The position numbers were made by a program, and so were the translations under genes. From assembly GCA_003116975.1 (NCBI GenBank), contig BGKB01000052.1:310001-374000 (forward strand): 64,000 nt of DNA, read 5' to 3'. Origin of the DNA: Aurantiochytrium sp. KH105. Lineage: Eukaryota > Sar > Bigyra > Thraustochytrida > Thraustochytriidae. Below the pieces are notes generated by a model. That model was not told the DNA's origin. It did no database searches and saw only the letters and a program-made list of their open reading frames with translations. Positions 27,338 through 37,900 of the stretch are shown one piece after another; position 1 is the stretch's first letter, and the number at the start of each line of letters is the position of its first letter.

Positions 27338-29899
27338 ATGGCGTTGCATCGATTGCACTGGCAAAGCTGCTGCATTGAGGGCCCAAGCCGTTCTCGTCAG
27401 AACGCGCGGGACGAGACGGCCGAAGCCATGGAGACGTGCTCGCCTGCGCGCCTGCACGCCGGGCCGGAGGGCTTCGCGAGGGTCGCCTTCGACGCGCCGG
27501 CGGAGAAGACGGTCTCGCTGTTCGTCGAGGCATTCGTGACGCGCCAAGACGGGGACTCGGGCGTCGTCTCCACTGCGCGACTCGGCGAGGTCGAACAAGC
27601 AAGCGAGGGGGGCGTCGAATTTCGGGCAAAGGACGGCGACGACACGGGCGACCTGATCAAACTCGACCCTGAGCGCGGCCTGGAGGTCTGCATAGCCGGC
27701 ACCAATAGAATCCGACGCGTTGAGTTGCGAATTCGGGAGGCCTCCTCCCTCGAGGAGCATGAGATGGGAAACAGCGACAGCAACTTGAAAATGTCCAAGG
27801 TTTTCACGCAGGGCTACCAAACGTGGAACCTGAGTGCAGCGCATCCTGTAGATGGAACGCGGCAAAAATCTATTGCGAGCAAGTTCGGGCTCTCCGGCAT
27901 GTTCCAGGATACAGACAATGAAGCATGGCGCCAAAAGGGCAGAGGTGTCGAGTCACATGGCTTTCTTGTCGTGCAAAGCGAACAAGCAAACCCAACGTCA
28001 GACGACACGGCGGCCACTCCTCCTGCTCTTTGGCTCATTGGAGGAACATCGTGCAGACGGGGCGTTGTCTCTTTTTGGGTAAGTCAGCAATGGCCTGGCG
28101 CGGGCAGACAGCCCCAGAATCAGGTCAGATGCTTTATCGACTTTGGCATTCCCGGCGTTCAAAGCAGCGCGCATGAGAATTTTTGGATGGCTTCTGCCAG
28201 CACAACGCAGGCTCTAGTCGAGGAGTTTGCGCAACGCGTCCAGCTCGTCCAGGACACGGCTGCAGGAGACGCAGCGCTCAAGCTTGCTTCCCCACTTCGC
28301 GAGCTCGGGCGCGCTCCTGTCGGCTGGGGGAGCTGGTACGAGTACTACGAAAACGTCACCAGTGCAGATGTGGACACGGTACTCACTGCAATTACTTCTG
28401 ATGAGGCCGTCGCTCGATCCATCGACGTCTTCCAGCTCGATGATGGCTTCCAGCTCAATACGGGCGACTGGCTACAAACGCGAGCGGCTTTTGGCGAAGA
28501 AGAGCTTGCCCGTGTCGCGCAGCGGATTCGCCGCGCAGGGTTCACCCCGGGACTCTGGATCGCCCCGTTTCTCGTGTCCAAGACATCGCTCGTCTACCGT
28601 GAGCACCCGAACTGGGTCTTGCGCAATGTCAAATCTGGTAAACCTGTCGTCGGTCACGTCAATCCGGCCTGGAAACGACGCAAAAACGGTAGCTGCAGAA
28701 GTTCGATCGCGAGCATGGTCATGTACATTCTTGACCTCAGTATTCCCGAGGTCCTCGAGCATCTGACCAAGACCTTTCAGGAGCTTGCCAAAAATTGGGC
28801 CTTTTTTAAAATCGATTTCTTGGCAGCGGGCATGCGCGAAGGTCGAAGAAGGAATGCAACCGACCAGACGCGGGTAGAAAGCTATATTGCAGGGGTCAAA
28901 GCGATTCGTCGCGGGATTGGCCCGCAGTCGTACCTTCTTGGCTGCGGTGCGCCTCTTCTTCCCTCGGCGCAATCGGGCGTCTTCGACGCCATGCGCGTCT
29001 CGTGCGACACCGCAGAACGATGGCTTCCGGGTCGCGAGCGATACCTTGTGTCTGACTGGGCCATTCCGTGCTGCCGGAATGCACTTTGGGGCAGCATGAC
29101 GCGCTACTTCATGCATGGAACACTATGGAAACACAGCGATCCTGATTGCCTTGTGCTTCGGCGGGCCGGCAGCATCATCACGGAGGATCAAGTGCGGACT
29201 CAGGTGACGATTCTCGGCCTTACGGGCGGTCTTCTCCTCTTTACAGACAACATGTCTACCTTGGAGGCGGACCGCAAGGATCTTGCACTAGGTGTTTTGC
29301 CTGCGACACCGCTACGAGGTGCTCCAGTCGGAGATGTCATGATGCCTGGTCTTCCGCCACGGGCTTTTGCGGTGAATGATCCTTTAGACCCGGCACTCCA
29401 TGTTGCTACAGCATTTGTCAATTGGACAACTTCTCGAGCCAAAATTACAGCCAAGCGTGACATGTTTGATTTCTGGCACTTGCGTCGCTATCGTGTTGGA
29501 GATGTTACCGAACTCCGTCCTCACGGCGTCTGCGCTGGCCAGATGGCAGCCGACGGTGCTCTCCTTATCGGCACAACCATACATCTCACTGCGCTCGCAG
29601 ACGGACGCATTATCCAGGAGGTCATTGACGATCAAGCGTGGCGAATCTCAGGTACAGACCAATTCGCGCGTAAATCGGGCCTCCTTATTTTCGAAGGTAC
29701 ACCCGAAACGCTCTCCATCTCAGACTACTCTGGCCTTGAGATTCAAAAGGATACCTTTGCAATAGCAGACACGGATGGAAGCACAAGCGCCGTAGAAATT
29801 TACATTGTGTCGGAGACGTGGACCCTCGACATGATTCAAGAGGGCTCAGTCTTGAAGAAAGGAAGCTTGTCGCCTACTGCGTCTTCGCAGTCGCTCTAG
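27338..29899 (+). CDS. GH36-type alpha-galactosidase-like glycoside hydrolase
   Basis: 853 residues from the first in-frame ATG. The second ATG (27428, METCSP, better Kozak context) would give 823 and may be the true start. The N-terminal ~300 residues form the beta-rich domain typical of GH36. The (beta/alpha)8 barrel follows: GWGSWYEYYENV (~329-340), the QLDDGFQ...GDW pair, GLWIAPF, then KIDFL with predicted nucleophile Asp493, and RVSCDTAERW with predicted acid/base Asp557. The 64-residue spacing suits the family. The family hydrolyses alpha-galactosides such as melibiose or raffinose, or transfers galactosyl groups. No signal peptide is apparent, so a cytosolic or storage role is more likely than secretion. 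The last 26 bp of the CDS overlap the end of PIG-W on the other strand. Confidence 0.9.
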   Translation: MALHRLHWQSCCIEGPSRSRQNARDETAEAMETCSPARLHAGPEGFARVAFDAPAEKTVSLFVEAFVTRQDGDSGVVSTARLGEVEQASEGGVEFRAKDGDDTGDLIKLDPERGLEVCIAGTNRIRRVELRIREASSLEEHEMGNSDSNLKMSKVFTQGYQTWNLSAAHPVDGTRQKSIASKFGLSGMFQDTDNEAWRQKGRGVESHGFLVVQSEQANPTSDDTAATPPALWLIGGTSCRRGVVSFWVSQQWPGAGRQPQNQVRCFIDFGIPGVQSSAHENFWMASASTTQALVEEFAQRVQLVQDTAAGDAALKLASPLRELGRAPVGWGSWYEYYENVTSADVDTVLTAITSDEAVARSIDVFQLDDGFQLNTGDWLQTRAAFGEEELARVAQRIRRAGFTPGLWIAPFLVSKTSLVYREHPNWVLRNVKSGKPVVGHVNPAWKRRKNGSCRSSIASMVMYILDLSIPEVLEHLTKTFQELAKNWAFFKIDFLAAGMREGRRRNATDQTRVESYIAGVKAIRRGIGPQSYLLGCGAPLLPSAQSGVFDAMRVSCDTAERWLPGRERYLVSDWAIPCCRNALWGSMTRYFMHGTLWKHSDPDCLVLRRAGSIITEDQVRTQVTILGLTGGLLLFTDNMSTLEADRKDLALGVLPATPLRGAPVGDVMMPGLPPRAFAVNDPLDPALHVATAFVNWTTSRAKITAKRDMFDFWHLRRYRVGDVTELRPHGVCAGQMAADGALLIGTTIHLTALADGRIIQEVIDDQAWRISGTDQFARKSGLLIFEGTPETLSISDYSGLEIQKDTFAIADTDGSTSAVEIYIVSETWTLDMIQEGSVLKKGSLSPTASSQSL
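29874..29899. other. 26-bp coding overlap of two convergent genes
   Basis: The last eight codons plus stop of PIG-W and the last codons plus stop of the GH36 gene are read from opposite strands of the same 26 bp. Each 3' UTR therefore must lie within the other gene's coding region. Confidence 0.9.
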
Positions 29900-31340
29900 C
29901 TTCGCGAGAGACCAGAAATCGCAACGCATGCGCTGGTTTGACACGTTGACGCAGGCAATAGAGACCATATGCCACAGCAATTACCGTAAAGAGATAAAGG
30001 AACAGAATGTTCACCGCAAGCTCGTTCTTGGTGTCGAGAGTCCGTACACCAAGGTTGCAGGCGCCTGTGAGAAGATTTGCCAAGAGAAAAACGGCAATCT
30101 GGTTGTAGTTGATGGCTTCCGCAATGAGTCCCGGGCTCGAGCCAAGGCACAGAGGAGGCGGCAAAGCGACTTGCAGCAAAAGCACTTGCGCGAGAAGCTG
30201 CTGCGAAAGAGCAAGTGTCCACAACACATATCCAGCATTCGCAAGCCGTCTCGATACGGGTCCTAGCCATGCGGTCAAACATAGCGTTCCCGCGTAGAGT
30301 GCCGCGGCGCACCAGAGGTGATACCAGATGAGCGCGCCAGGGGTACTCTGAGCATTTTCTCCCTTTGGCGATGCATGAAAGCGGCCCAACTCAATGCCCA
30401 GAGAAAAAAGTGAAAGGTATCCGATCACGCTCGTCAGACCCTCCTTGTTCTGCGACAAGAGATTGTCGCGCGAGGAATGCAAGACCCATGCTTCGAGGCC
30501 GCCTTGCGATAGTAGCACTTGATGGAGACCGAGAAGCATCAATCCGACCAAACCTGGACGCCGCACCAAACAACGAGGCAAACATGCACCATAAAGGACG
30601 CTACTTCCGAGAGAGACAGCTGCTAGCGTGAAGAAAAAGTTCCAATGCAAGCCATATTCCGAAGCGTGTTCTTGATAGTCTACGCTTTTCGTAAGGGCCA
30701 AACGCGCAAGACCAATCGTCACCAAGACTCCAGTTGAAGAGATTGCGCGCCACATCGTTAGCTTGAGCGTCTCATACGAGCCATCAAGACCAAGAACGAT
30801 TGCATTGGAGACAACGAAACCCCCGACACCAACGTCCATGAGTCCCGTCCCATAGGTTTCCGTCTTGGCGAGACGTCGTGGAAAGACAGGAAAGTCGACG
30901 GCTAGAATTGCAGTGCATGTCATGAGCAAAAGGCCTGAGCGGAATGCAGTCACATGCCCGGCAGCATGCTCCGTGACCGGGGCCTCCTTTTCTGTTTCAA
31001 GCTTGCGCCAGCGAAGGAGCACACCTGAAGCAACCGTTGCAACAACGAGGCCCAGATGATCTACGAATTTACTTGATAAGGCTCTGGTCTCCAGCGTCAT
31101 GCTTAATAGGAGCGGCGTGACAAGGCAGCAGAACTCCACGAGGAGTCTTGCTATCGACTTTCTTCCTCGCAGCTGAAGAGCCCGCACCGCAAGGTCTGCA
31201 AGCCAAAGTCCCACTGGCACTACGGTCACGATCAGAGCTACTTCGAGCATCGATGTCCCTTCGAGTCCGCTGACAAAGGCCTCCTTCCGCGCGCGATAGC
31301 TTAGGCCGTTCTCAATCATCGGCGCGCCCTCGGCCTCCAT
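29874..31340 (-). CDS. PIGW: PIG-W / GWT1, GPI inositol acyltransferase
   Basis: 488 residues. The multi-pass ER enzyme acylates the inositol of GlcN-PI early in GPI-anchor synthesis, using acyl-CoA. Evidence: an N-terminal YRARKEAFVSGLEGTSMLE that matches the conserved KEAFVSNLTGSS region of GWT1/PIG-W; the diagnostic RRLAKTETYGTGLMDVGVGGFVVSNAIV (~151-178); and about 12-13 hydrophobic segments over the whole length. Length is close to fungal and animal homologues (~490-500). Downstream of the large BEACH gene on the same strand, and convergent with GH36, with its stop codon (29874-29876) inside the GH36 coding region. The loop and C-tail are basic (KPAHALRFLVSREARATAKTQ). Confidence 0.94.
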   Translation of the reverse strand: MEAEGAPMIENGLSYRARKEAFVSGLEGTSMLEVALIVTVVPVGLWLADLAVRALQLRGRKSIARLLVEFCCLVTPLLLSMTLETRALSSKFVDHLGLVVATVASGVLLRWRKLETEKEAPVTEHAAGHVTAFRSGLLLMTCTAILAVDFPVFPRRLAKTETYGTGLMDVGVGGFVVSNAIVLGLDGSYETLKLTMWRAISSTGVLVTIGLARLALTKSVDYQEHASEYGLHWNFFFTLAAVSLGSSVLYGACLPRCLVRRPGLVGLMLLGLHQVLLSQGGLEAWVLHSSRDNLLSQNKEGLTSVIGYLSLFSLGIELGRFHASPKGENAQSTPGALIWYHLWCAAALYAGTLCLTAWLGPVSRRLANAGYVLWTLALSQQLLAQVLLLQVALPPPLCLGSSPGLIAEAINYNQIAVFLLANLLTGACNLGVRTLDTKNELAVNILFLYLFTVIAVAYGLYCLRQRVKPAHALRFLVSREARATAKTQ

Positions 31341-31976
31341 GGTGTACGCTGCCCTGCGCGCAGTGTACTTCGTGAACCGGAATGCTCTGTGGTCAAGAAC
31401 GAAAGTTCAAGTTTTGCCATCCGCAACCGGATCCACACCGATTCCACCGATCAATTATTATAGAAAAGAAGAAACCGGAGCCAGTCGGCTGTGTTGTGCG
31501 AACGATACAGGGAAGCAAAAGGGAACTCGTGCACGTGCGAAACACAGACGCGACGATGATTGTTTTTTATGGGTTTTACAAGCAGTGGTTTAAAGCCGTT
31601 TCACGTGTCGGTCCAGGGGCGCTGGGTTATTTCGACTTCCGCTTGCCTGGCGTGCGTGCGCGAGGAAGTCAAGTAGAGAGCCGGTGGGCCTGTAGTAGGT
31701 GGGCTTTTGACTGACCTTCTGTTCACAAATGACTACCCTCTCGGTGTGCGACCTATCCAATTATCCGGCGCAAGACGCCTGGCGCTTGCTTGCTTGATGA
31801 ACAATGTGCGACGAAACTATGACGCGGAGTCTCGATGATGCAACATGGCTGGCTCAGCAGCCTGTATACAATCTTGATCGTTTTTGTACTCAACACATCT
31901 ATCCGCAGAATTCATCTGCCCTGAGAATCTCACGAATGAGACAACTAAAGGGTATAATATCTTGCAGAAAGGACGA
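31341..31976. other. spacer between PIG-W start and BEACH gene end
   Basis: 636 bp between two minus-strand genes, with only short frames of no recognisable family. It should hold the PIG-W promoter and the BEACH 3' UTR. Confidence 0.45.
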
Positions 31977-34900
31977 TCAAAATTGCTTAGAGTCACCTAC
32001 ATGAAGAACGCCAAAACTGCCGTCACCAAAAGACACAAGAAAGCGATGCAGTGGCGCTGCGTCCAGCGCTGTGATAGACGTCGGTTTTTGCGTGGACGGC
32101 GCGGTTTCCTGAAGAAGCTCCATCGAGTGCGCTCTAAGCACCAAGACCGTGGACCTCTCTGTCACACAAACGAGTAGTTCACCATCGAGGGAAAATGTAA
32201 AGTAGAGCAAATTCACCGGCGAGACATAATCGCCAAGTTTCCGCCCATTCACAGAATAAGATATCAGCGACTGCGTCGGCGCATGCCATACACAGATGGA
32301 AGGGGTCAGCGAAGGCGCGATACCCACCCACAGCGCAGAAGTCTTGTCCACGACCACGGTTGGGCCGTTGCCATCATCCGATAGATCACTGGCCGAGCTT
32401 CCCGCAGGAAAGTCTTTGTCGACATTGTTCCCTGCAGCAGCTTTCGGCGCCGTGAATCCCAAAGAACGCACGTAGTTCGCCTGCTCAAGCGTATGAACGA
32501 TGCATGTCCCGTCGAGGCTCGCTGACACCACGAGGTCTAACGCAGCGCTCACGGCGATGCTCGTCACCGCGTCATCATGCCCGAGCAAAACGTTGTCGAG
32601 GACCAAGGTCTCGCGGTGCACTCTCCACACAAAGACGCAGCAGTCTGCTGATCCTGTTAATACGTAAGCGCCGTCCTCCGAAGCAACAACGCACGTCGTC
32701 AGGTCCGTATGCATTTTGAAGACTTCATCCTGACTCAACTTGCTGTCTTGACGGCGCACAAAAGGATGCCGAGGAGGGAGCGAGCCAAAGAGCACGCTCC
32801 CATCAGCGGTCGGTGCCCAGTCAAACGTTGACACACGGAACGAGTTGTCGTATGAGCCAACAGCCATCATTCGTAAGAGATTGCGTGCGTCCGCTGGAAT
32901 CTCCGATGCTCCGACAAGTGCTTTGACGGGCCCGGAAACGCCCGCAGACGTGTGACTGGACGACATCATATTCACTGCTGGCAAAGGCGACAGCAGCGTC
33001 GCGTCTGCGGACGCAGCTCCTGCCATCGACGATGACGTCGCGCCTACAGAACTAAGTGTTACGGACGCCGTCGAGGGTGAAGTTCCAGGGAGCGAAGGCG
33101 AGGTGGAAAGTGATGATTGTGAAGGCGAAGAAGTCGAAGAGGCAGAACCCGTTGCCCCATTCATTTCACCGTAAAATGCTGGCGCTGCACTTGGGGACGC
33201 AGACAGCATCGCTCGTGTGTGCTTGGAAAGCCGCGCACTTTTGCCTGGTGTGTGAGGCCCCAGCCCTTGGTGGCCTTCACGCGTTCCACCATCAACAGAG
33301 ATTGCGGCTGCAACGGCGCCAGCTACACCGTGCACGCTAGGGGTCACTCGACGCCCATCCAAAAGACCACGATCAATGAGACCTGCGTGAGTGACTTTGT
33401 CCCTGCAGGGACCCGGAAGACAAACAAAGCCTCCCCACTGCCGCGCAGCGCCGAACGTAAGCTGGTATCGCTCAGCACGGAGGCCCCCGACTTGGCCCAG
33501 GGTTTCCCAGGTCGTGAAGATCTTTGCTGGATTTGCAAACTCCCGTTTTGCAGAAATAATGTACACCATGACTGCAATTTGACGTTGTGTGACCATGAGA
33601 ACATGTCGCACGTCATATTGCCGACCCAAATGCTCAATGAGCTCGTAGCGCTTGTTGCCTCCTAAACCGAATGGTATGAGCGAGGACACAACGCCAATAT
33701 TAAAGACGGGCGAAGACCATTCAATTGGATCGTCTTTAAAGGATGGTTGCCGAATTAAAGTCTGCACCCAATGTGCACTATTGCACTTGGCTGCAGTAGG
33801 AACGTCGCCGTTGCTGATGCCGCGATACATTGGCAAGCGCTTGCGCCGTTGCGAGTGGGGGCGATCAAAGAGCACGGGCGGGCTTTGACCGTATTCCTCT
33901 ACCATTCGCTGCACCGTGCGATGCAGGTCCGGTCGCACCCGTTCAAGATAGTCGAGGTCGACCGCACCTTCATACATGAGGTGAAAGTATACATTTACCG
34001 CCTCCACGGCCTCTGGGCCTTGCTGCTTGTTACCGAACGTAATATCGATCCAATGATGCAAGTGAGACGAAACGTGAGCGCTTTCCAAAGCGTCGCGATT
34101 CTTTCGAATAAAGTCTTCCGGGGTTTTTGCCCATGGCGGCAGAATGACATCGTCAATGCGGGTGCCGTCCTGCTTGGTGCCCAAGTCAAAACCAGCGCTG
34201 TTGCGAAGGAACTCGGGATTACAAAAGAACTCTGGTAGCAACTCTCGAGGACTCACTCGCGTTGCAAAGTCGAACGCCATGGCAATAGAATCGAACTGAC
34301 GATCTGCATGATCGAAGCGACCGCCTTGAAGCTGAATGTGCAACGTTGTAAAGGGTTCAAGACGCAACAGATACCATAGCACGGATCCGCGTGAAGAATA
34401 GTGGCTTCCAAAGTGCCATGGTGGGCCTTGAAGAACATTCACGTCGCCATGTTTTTGTTCCTGCAGTTGGCGATCCTCAGCGCTGCTTAACAATGGCCAG
34501 CGAAATAGACTCCCTTGGGAAGAGGTTACTGGCGAGATATTGCGGTAATCTCGCGTCGAGTCTTCGAACTTGCTGCGGAGCTCACCTCGCTTTGCCTCGG
34601 TTTGTGCACCAATGGGAAAACGAAGGTCTCGAAAGGATTCTGGTTTCTCGAGATCAACCGTTTCCGACGTATAGTCTGCCAGGACCCAAGGCAGGACCGG
34701 ATATTGGGCCAAGTCGGAGTATGATCTTCCTGCAAAGTCGTTAAGGATCATCAGGTACTCGAGGTTGGAAAGACGGCCCTCGATCCAAGCCTCCTGAGCA
34801 CCTGAACGCGCGGCGCGCTCTGATGGTGTCCACGATGCGTCTTCCTGCTCAATAAGCCGACCTAGGTGCTTGGCAGCCACGTTGCAGCGGTCCGACCCGC

Positions 34901-37900
34901 TGCCAAAGTCGAAAAGGTAGCTTTTGCGCTCCGTCGTGCCCGTGAATATTTCGAGGCCAGTCCAGCGCATATTTACGCGCCGCCGCTGCACTCGGCGGAC
35001 CTGCGACAGAAACCAGCGCTTGCCCACGCCCACAGCGCCATCCGCGCGGTGCTCGCTCTGGTCGCGCATGAAACGAATAAATGTATTGAAGATCTCAAGC
35101 CGTCCAGGCACCGATCCCATCGGGGCAATCAAACATACGTCGTCATGGAAAAGAGCTTCTCCAGCTGAGGCGCGACGCGGATGGCCCACGGGCCGTCTCG
35201 GAGGCGTCTTGGGTGCCTCGAGACTACGTGTCGACGTTTCATCGAGAGCATGCGTATGCTTCAGATCGGACGAGCTGTGTTCAAGCGGACGTTTTGCAAG
35301 TGCCCCACTGGATACCGTGACACCAATGGCACGCGCTTCTTGAAGTTCACGAAAAAGATTCAGCCTCGAACCGGCCTCAGACTCGTTCCGCTCGTGCATT
35401 GCATGGCGCTCGCCGCCCGCGTCCTGGCTTGAGGCTGAACCAGCATCCTGGCCGCTCTTGTTGCTGTCAAGGACAGCCTCGGACTTGGCCCTATCCATAA
35501 GACGCGACGGCCGAGATCTTGAGGAGGCCTCGCGATGATCATTGGCACTTGGATTGGCCCGAATTTTAAGGCGAAGTCGCGTATGGGAGGTCTCACAGAC
35601 GTCGAGCTTGCTGAAGCGAACGTCGCTCGACCGACCTTCGCCCCACGTTCCTCGTTCGTGCGCCACCTGCCGGAGGACGTTGGACCACGTTGCAAGAGCG
35701 TGCTTCTCCCGCGTTTTCGAGATGACACTTTTCTTCTCACGCTGGCGAATTTCTCTCCGACGCAATTGCGCCGTATCAGCACGAAGCTGCCGCAACCACC
35801 GCGCAACATCGCGATCTGGGCGATACGTTCCGGAGCCAAGCGCTTGAATTGACACGCGCGAGAGCCTGCGCGCGAGCATGGAAGCTGGCGTTTCGCCTGT
35901 TGGGCCACCACCAATGAGCGCAAGCGCACTCTCCTCAAGCTGCATCCGAGCCTTGCAGCGCGCGGCAAAACGAGACACTACATCAGGCACGTCGATTCGC
36001 GAGCTCAGGTCGGGGCGAGGGTTCGCAGTAAGGGATTCCATCAAGGCGTCCATTTCCAAAGCCATGTACCGCAAGGAGTCTACCGTTAGCGAAGCCTCGT
36101 GGTCGAGCAAAAGGGAAAGAGCCGATAGTGCGCGCTCCAGCTCAACGCGAGCGGGAACTTGCGTGTCCTGTGGCGCACGCAAGCATGCTGCAGGGACTGC
36201 AAGCAACATAGTAATGACTGGTGCCTGTAACTCAAGACGAAGCACACAGCACTTGCAACGGCAATTCGTAGGATTGTGAACGGCAGCTCTCCGGGTCGGC
36301 TTCCCAGAGCTGGACTTGTCGTTCTGTCCTGCGCGTAATGTGGGTCCGCTTGACGCCCCTCCATAAAGATTCGCATCGTGTCCTCTCGGCCCAAACGACA
36401 GAGGCGAGACGTCGAGGTCATCCAAGACCGCCAAAAGAGTGTAAAACGCTTGCATCCAGAGGTCCTCGGGACCAACCTCGCCTGCGCCGGCACCACCATA
36501 TTGCATTCCTGCAAAGGGATGCGGTCCCTCCGGAAAGGGTGCCATGGATGCAGCAACAACCCTGGAAAGGAGGGTTACCATATTATGTCCAATCGTCAGC
36601 TTGTCGTCGGAAGACATGGCCCGGAGCCTCTCTCGCGATTTTGCAACGGCGCCGAGGCTAACAAGAGCCCCAAGGTGCCGCCTCACAACGGACGAGGTCT
36701 CCGCAGCGTCCAGCGCGCGAAGAATCTCGAGCGTTCCCTCCAGCGCAGTGGGCCCTGCAAGAATGGTCGCCTTGGACAAAGGCCTGCGTGCTGCGTCCGT
36801 CGCAATTTGCATAAGATCTTTGCAATGCACAAAGTCAAAGATGGTCGCCACGCGCGTAAAACACGCACAAGGGCGGCCACCTTGACACCTGGAAATAGTG
36901 GAGCAGGCAGCCTCTACCAAATGCATTTGCCAGTGTGGTACTTGCAAGAATGCCTTCCAGTTATCTTGTGATTGAACGAGTCCCCAGAGCTCATTGAGGC
37001 CGTGCTGCTTGCGGGGCCCGCAAGACAGCCGCGCAACGACCCCAGAGAGGAGAACTTGAAGGGCTTTAGGGAAGCCCAAGCTTCGCTCTTGACCACGCCA
37101 TACCACTGCAAGATCGGCAGTCTTTACGAGAAGAGCATTCAAGCTTTCCTCGTGGTGTTCCCACGCGAGGTCTCGTGAGGCCACCGAGCCTGCCAGAACG
37201 GAGGCCATTGCAGTCCAAGTGGACGCTAGTTGCTGTGTTTGAAGGGCCTGTCGGGAGCGTAAGATACGAAAGAGCTCCAGAGCCGCAAGCACTGTGGCTC
37301 GGTCTTGCGAGGCCATCAGCGCAATAAGAACGTCCGCAGCAACATTACGTACGCGTGCGGGCGAGCCTTCTTCCCAACCCGAAGAGATCGAGGACTGCGA
37401 GTTCACCGAGGCCACAGAAGAGGCCTCGTCGGCGCTTTCTCCGAGACCATCATCCTCAACGGGAATTTCTATGTTAAAGCATTGGACCACAAATTTAGCC
37501 TCGATCCTTGACAATACGCAAAAGCTATTGAGCAAGGGGGCGAGCAAAGGGGCGTCCAAATGGACGCTGCACATGAGCGAAACGAGTGCCATGATTTCGC
37601 CGCCACTCGCTCGCGATACACGCATATTTTCCACGGCCTGTTGCAGCATATTAGTCAGCTCCAGAGAGGTTTCCGTGCCGAGTCGCCTCTCCATTGCACC
37701 TGCGTCCAATACAGACGTCATATCTGTCCATAACGCCCGCGCCTTGTCGCGCGCAGAGGCTCCGACGAAGAGGCTTTCGCCGCCGTGGCTAGCCGAGACA
37801 TCGCCGCTCGCTTCCGAAAAATGCCGGTCTGGGGCGACCGGAGGCAGCGGGGGCAAACTCGACGCAGAAAAGGCGAGTGCATTCCTCTCTTCATCCACGA

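Noticed and set aside
12964-31340. A functional gene cluster or operon-like system
   Set aside because: Genes are on mixed strands, belong to unrelated core functions and are separated by ordinary promoter-sized gaps; only loose thematic links remain.
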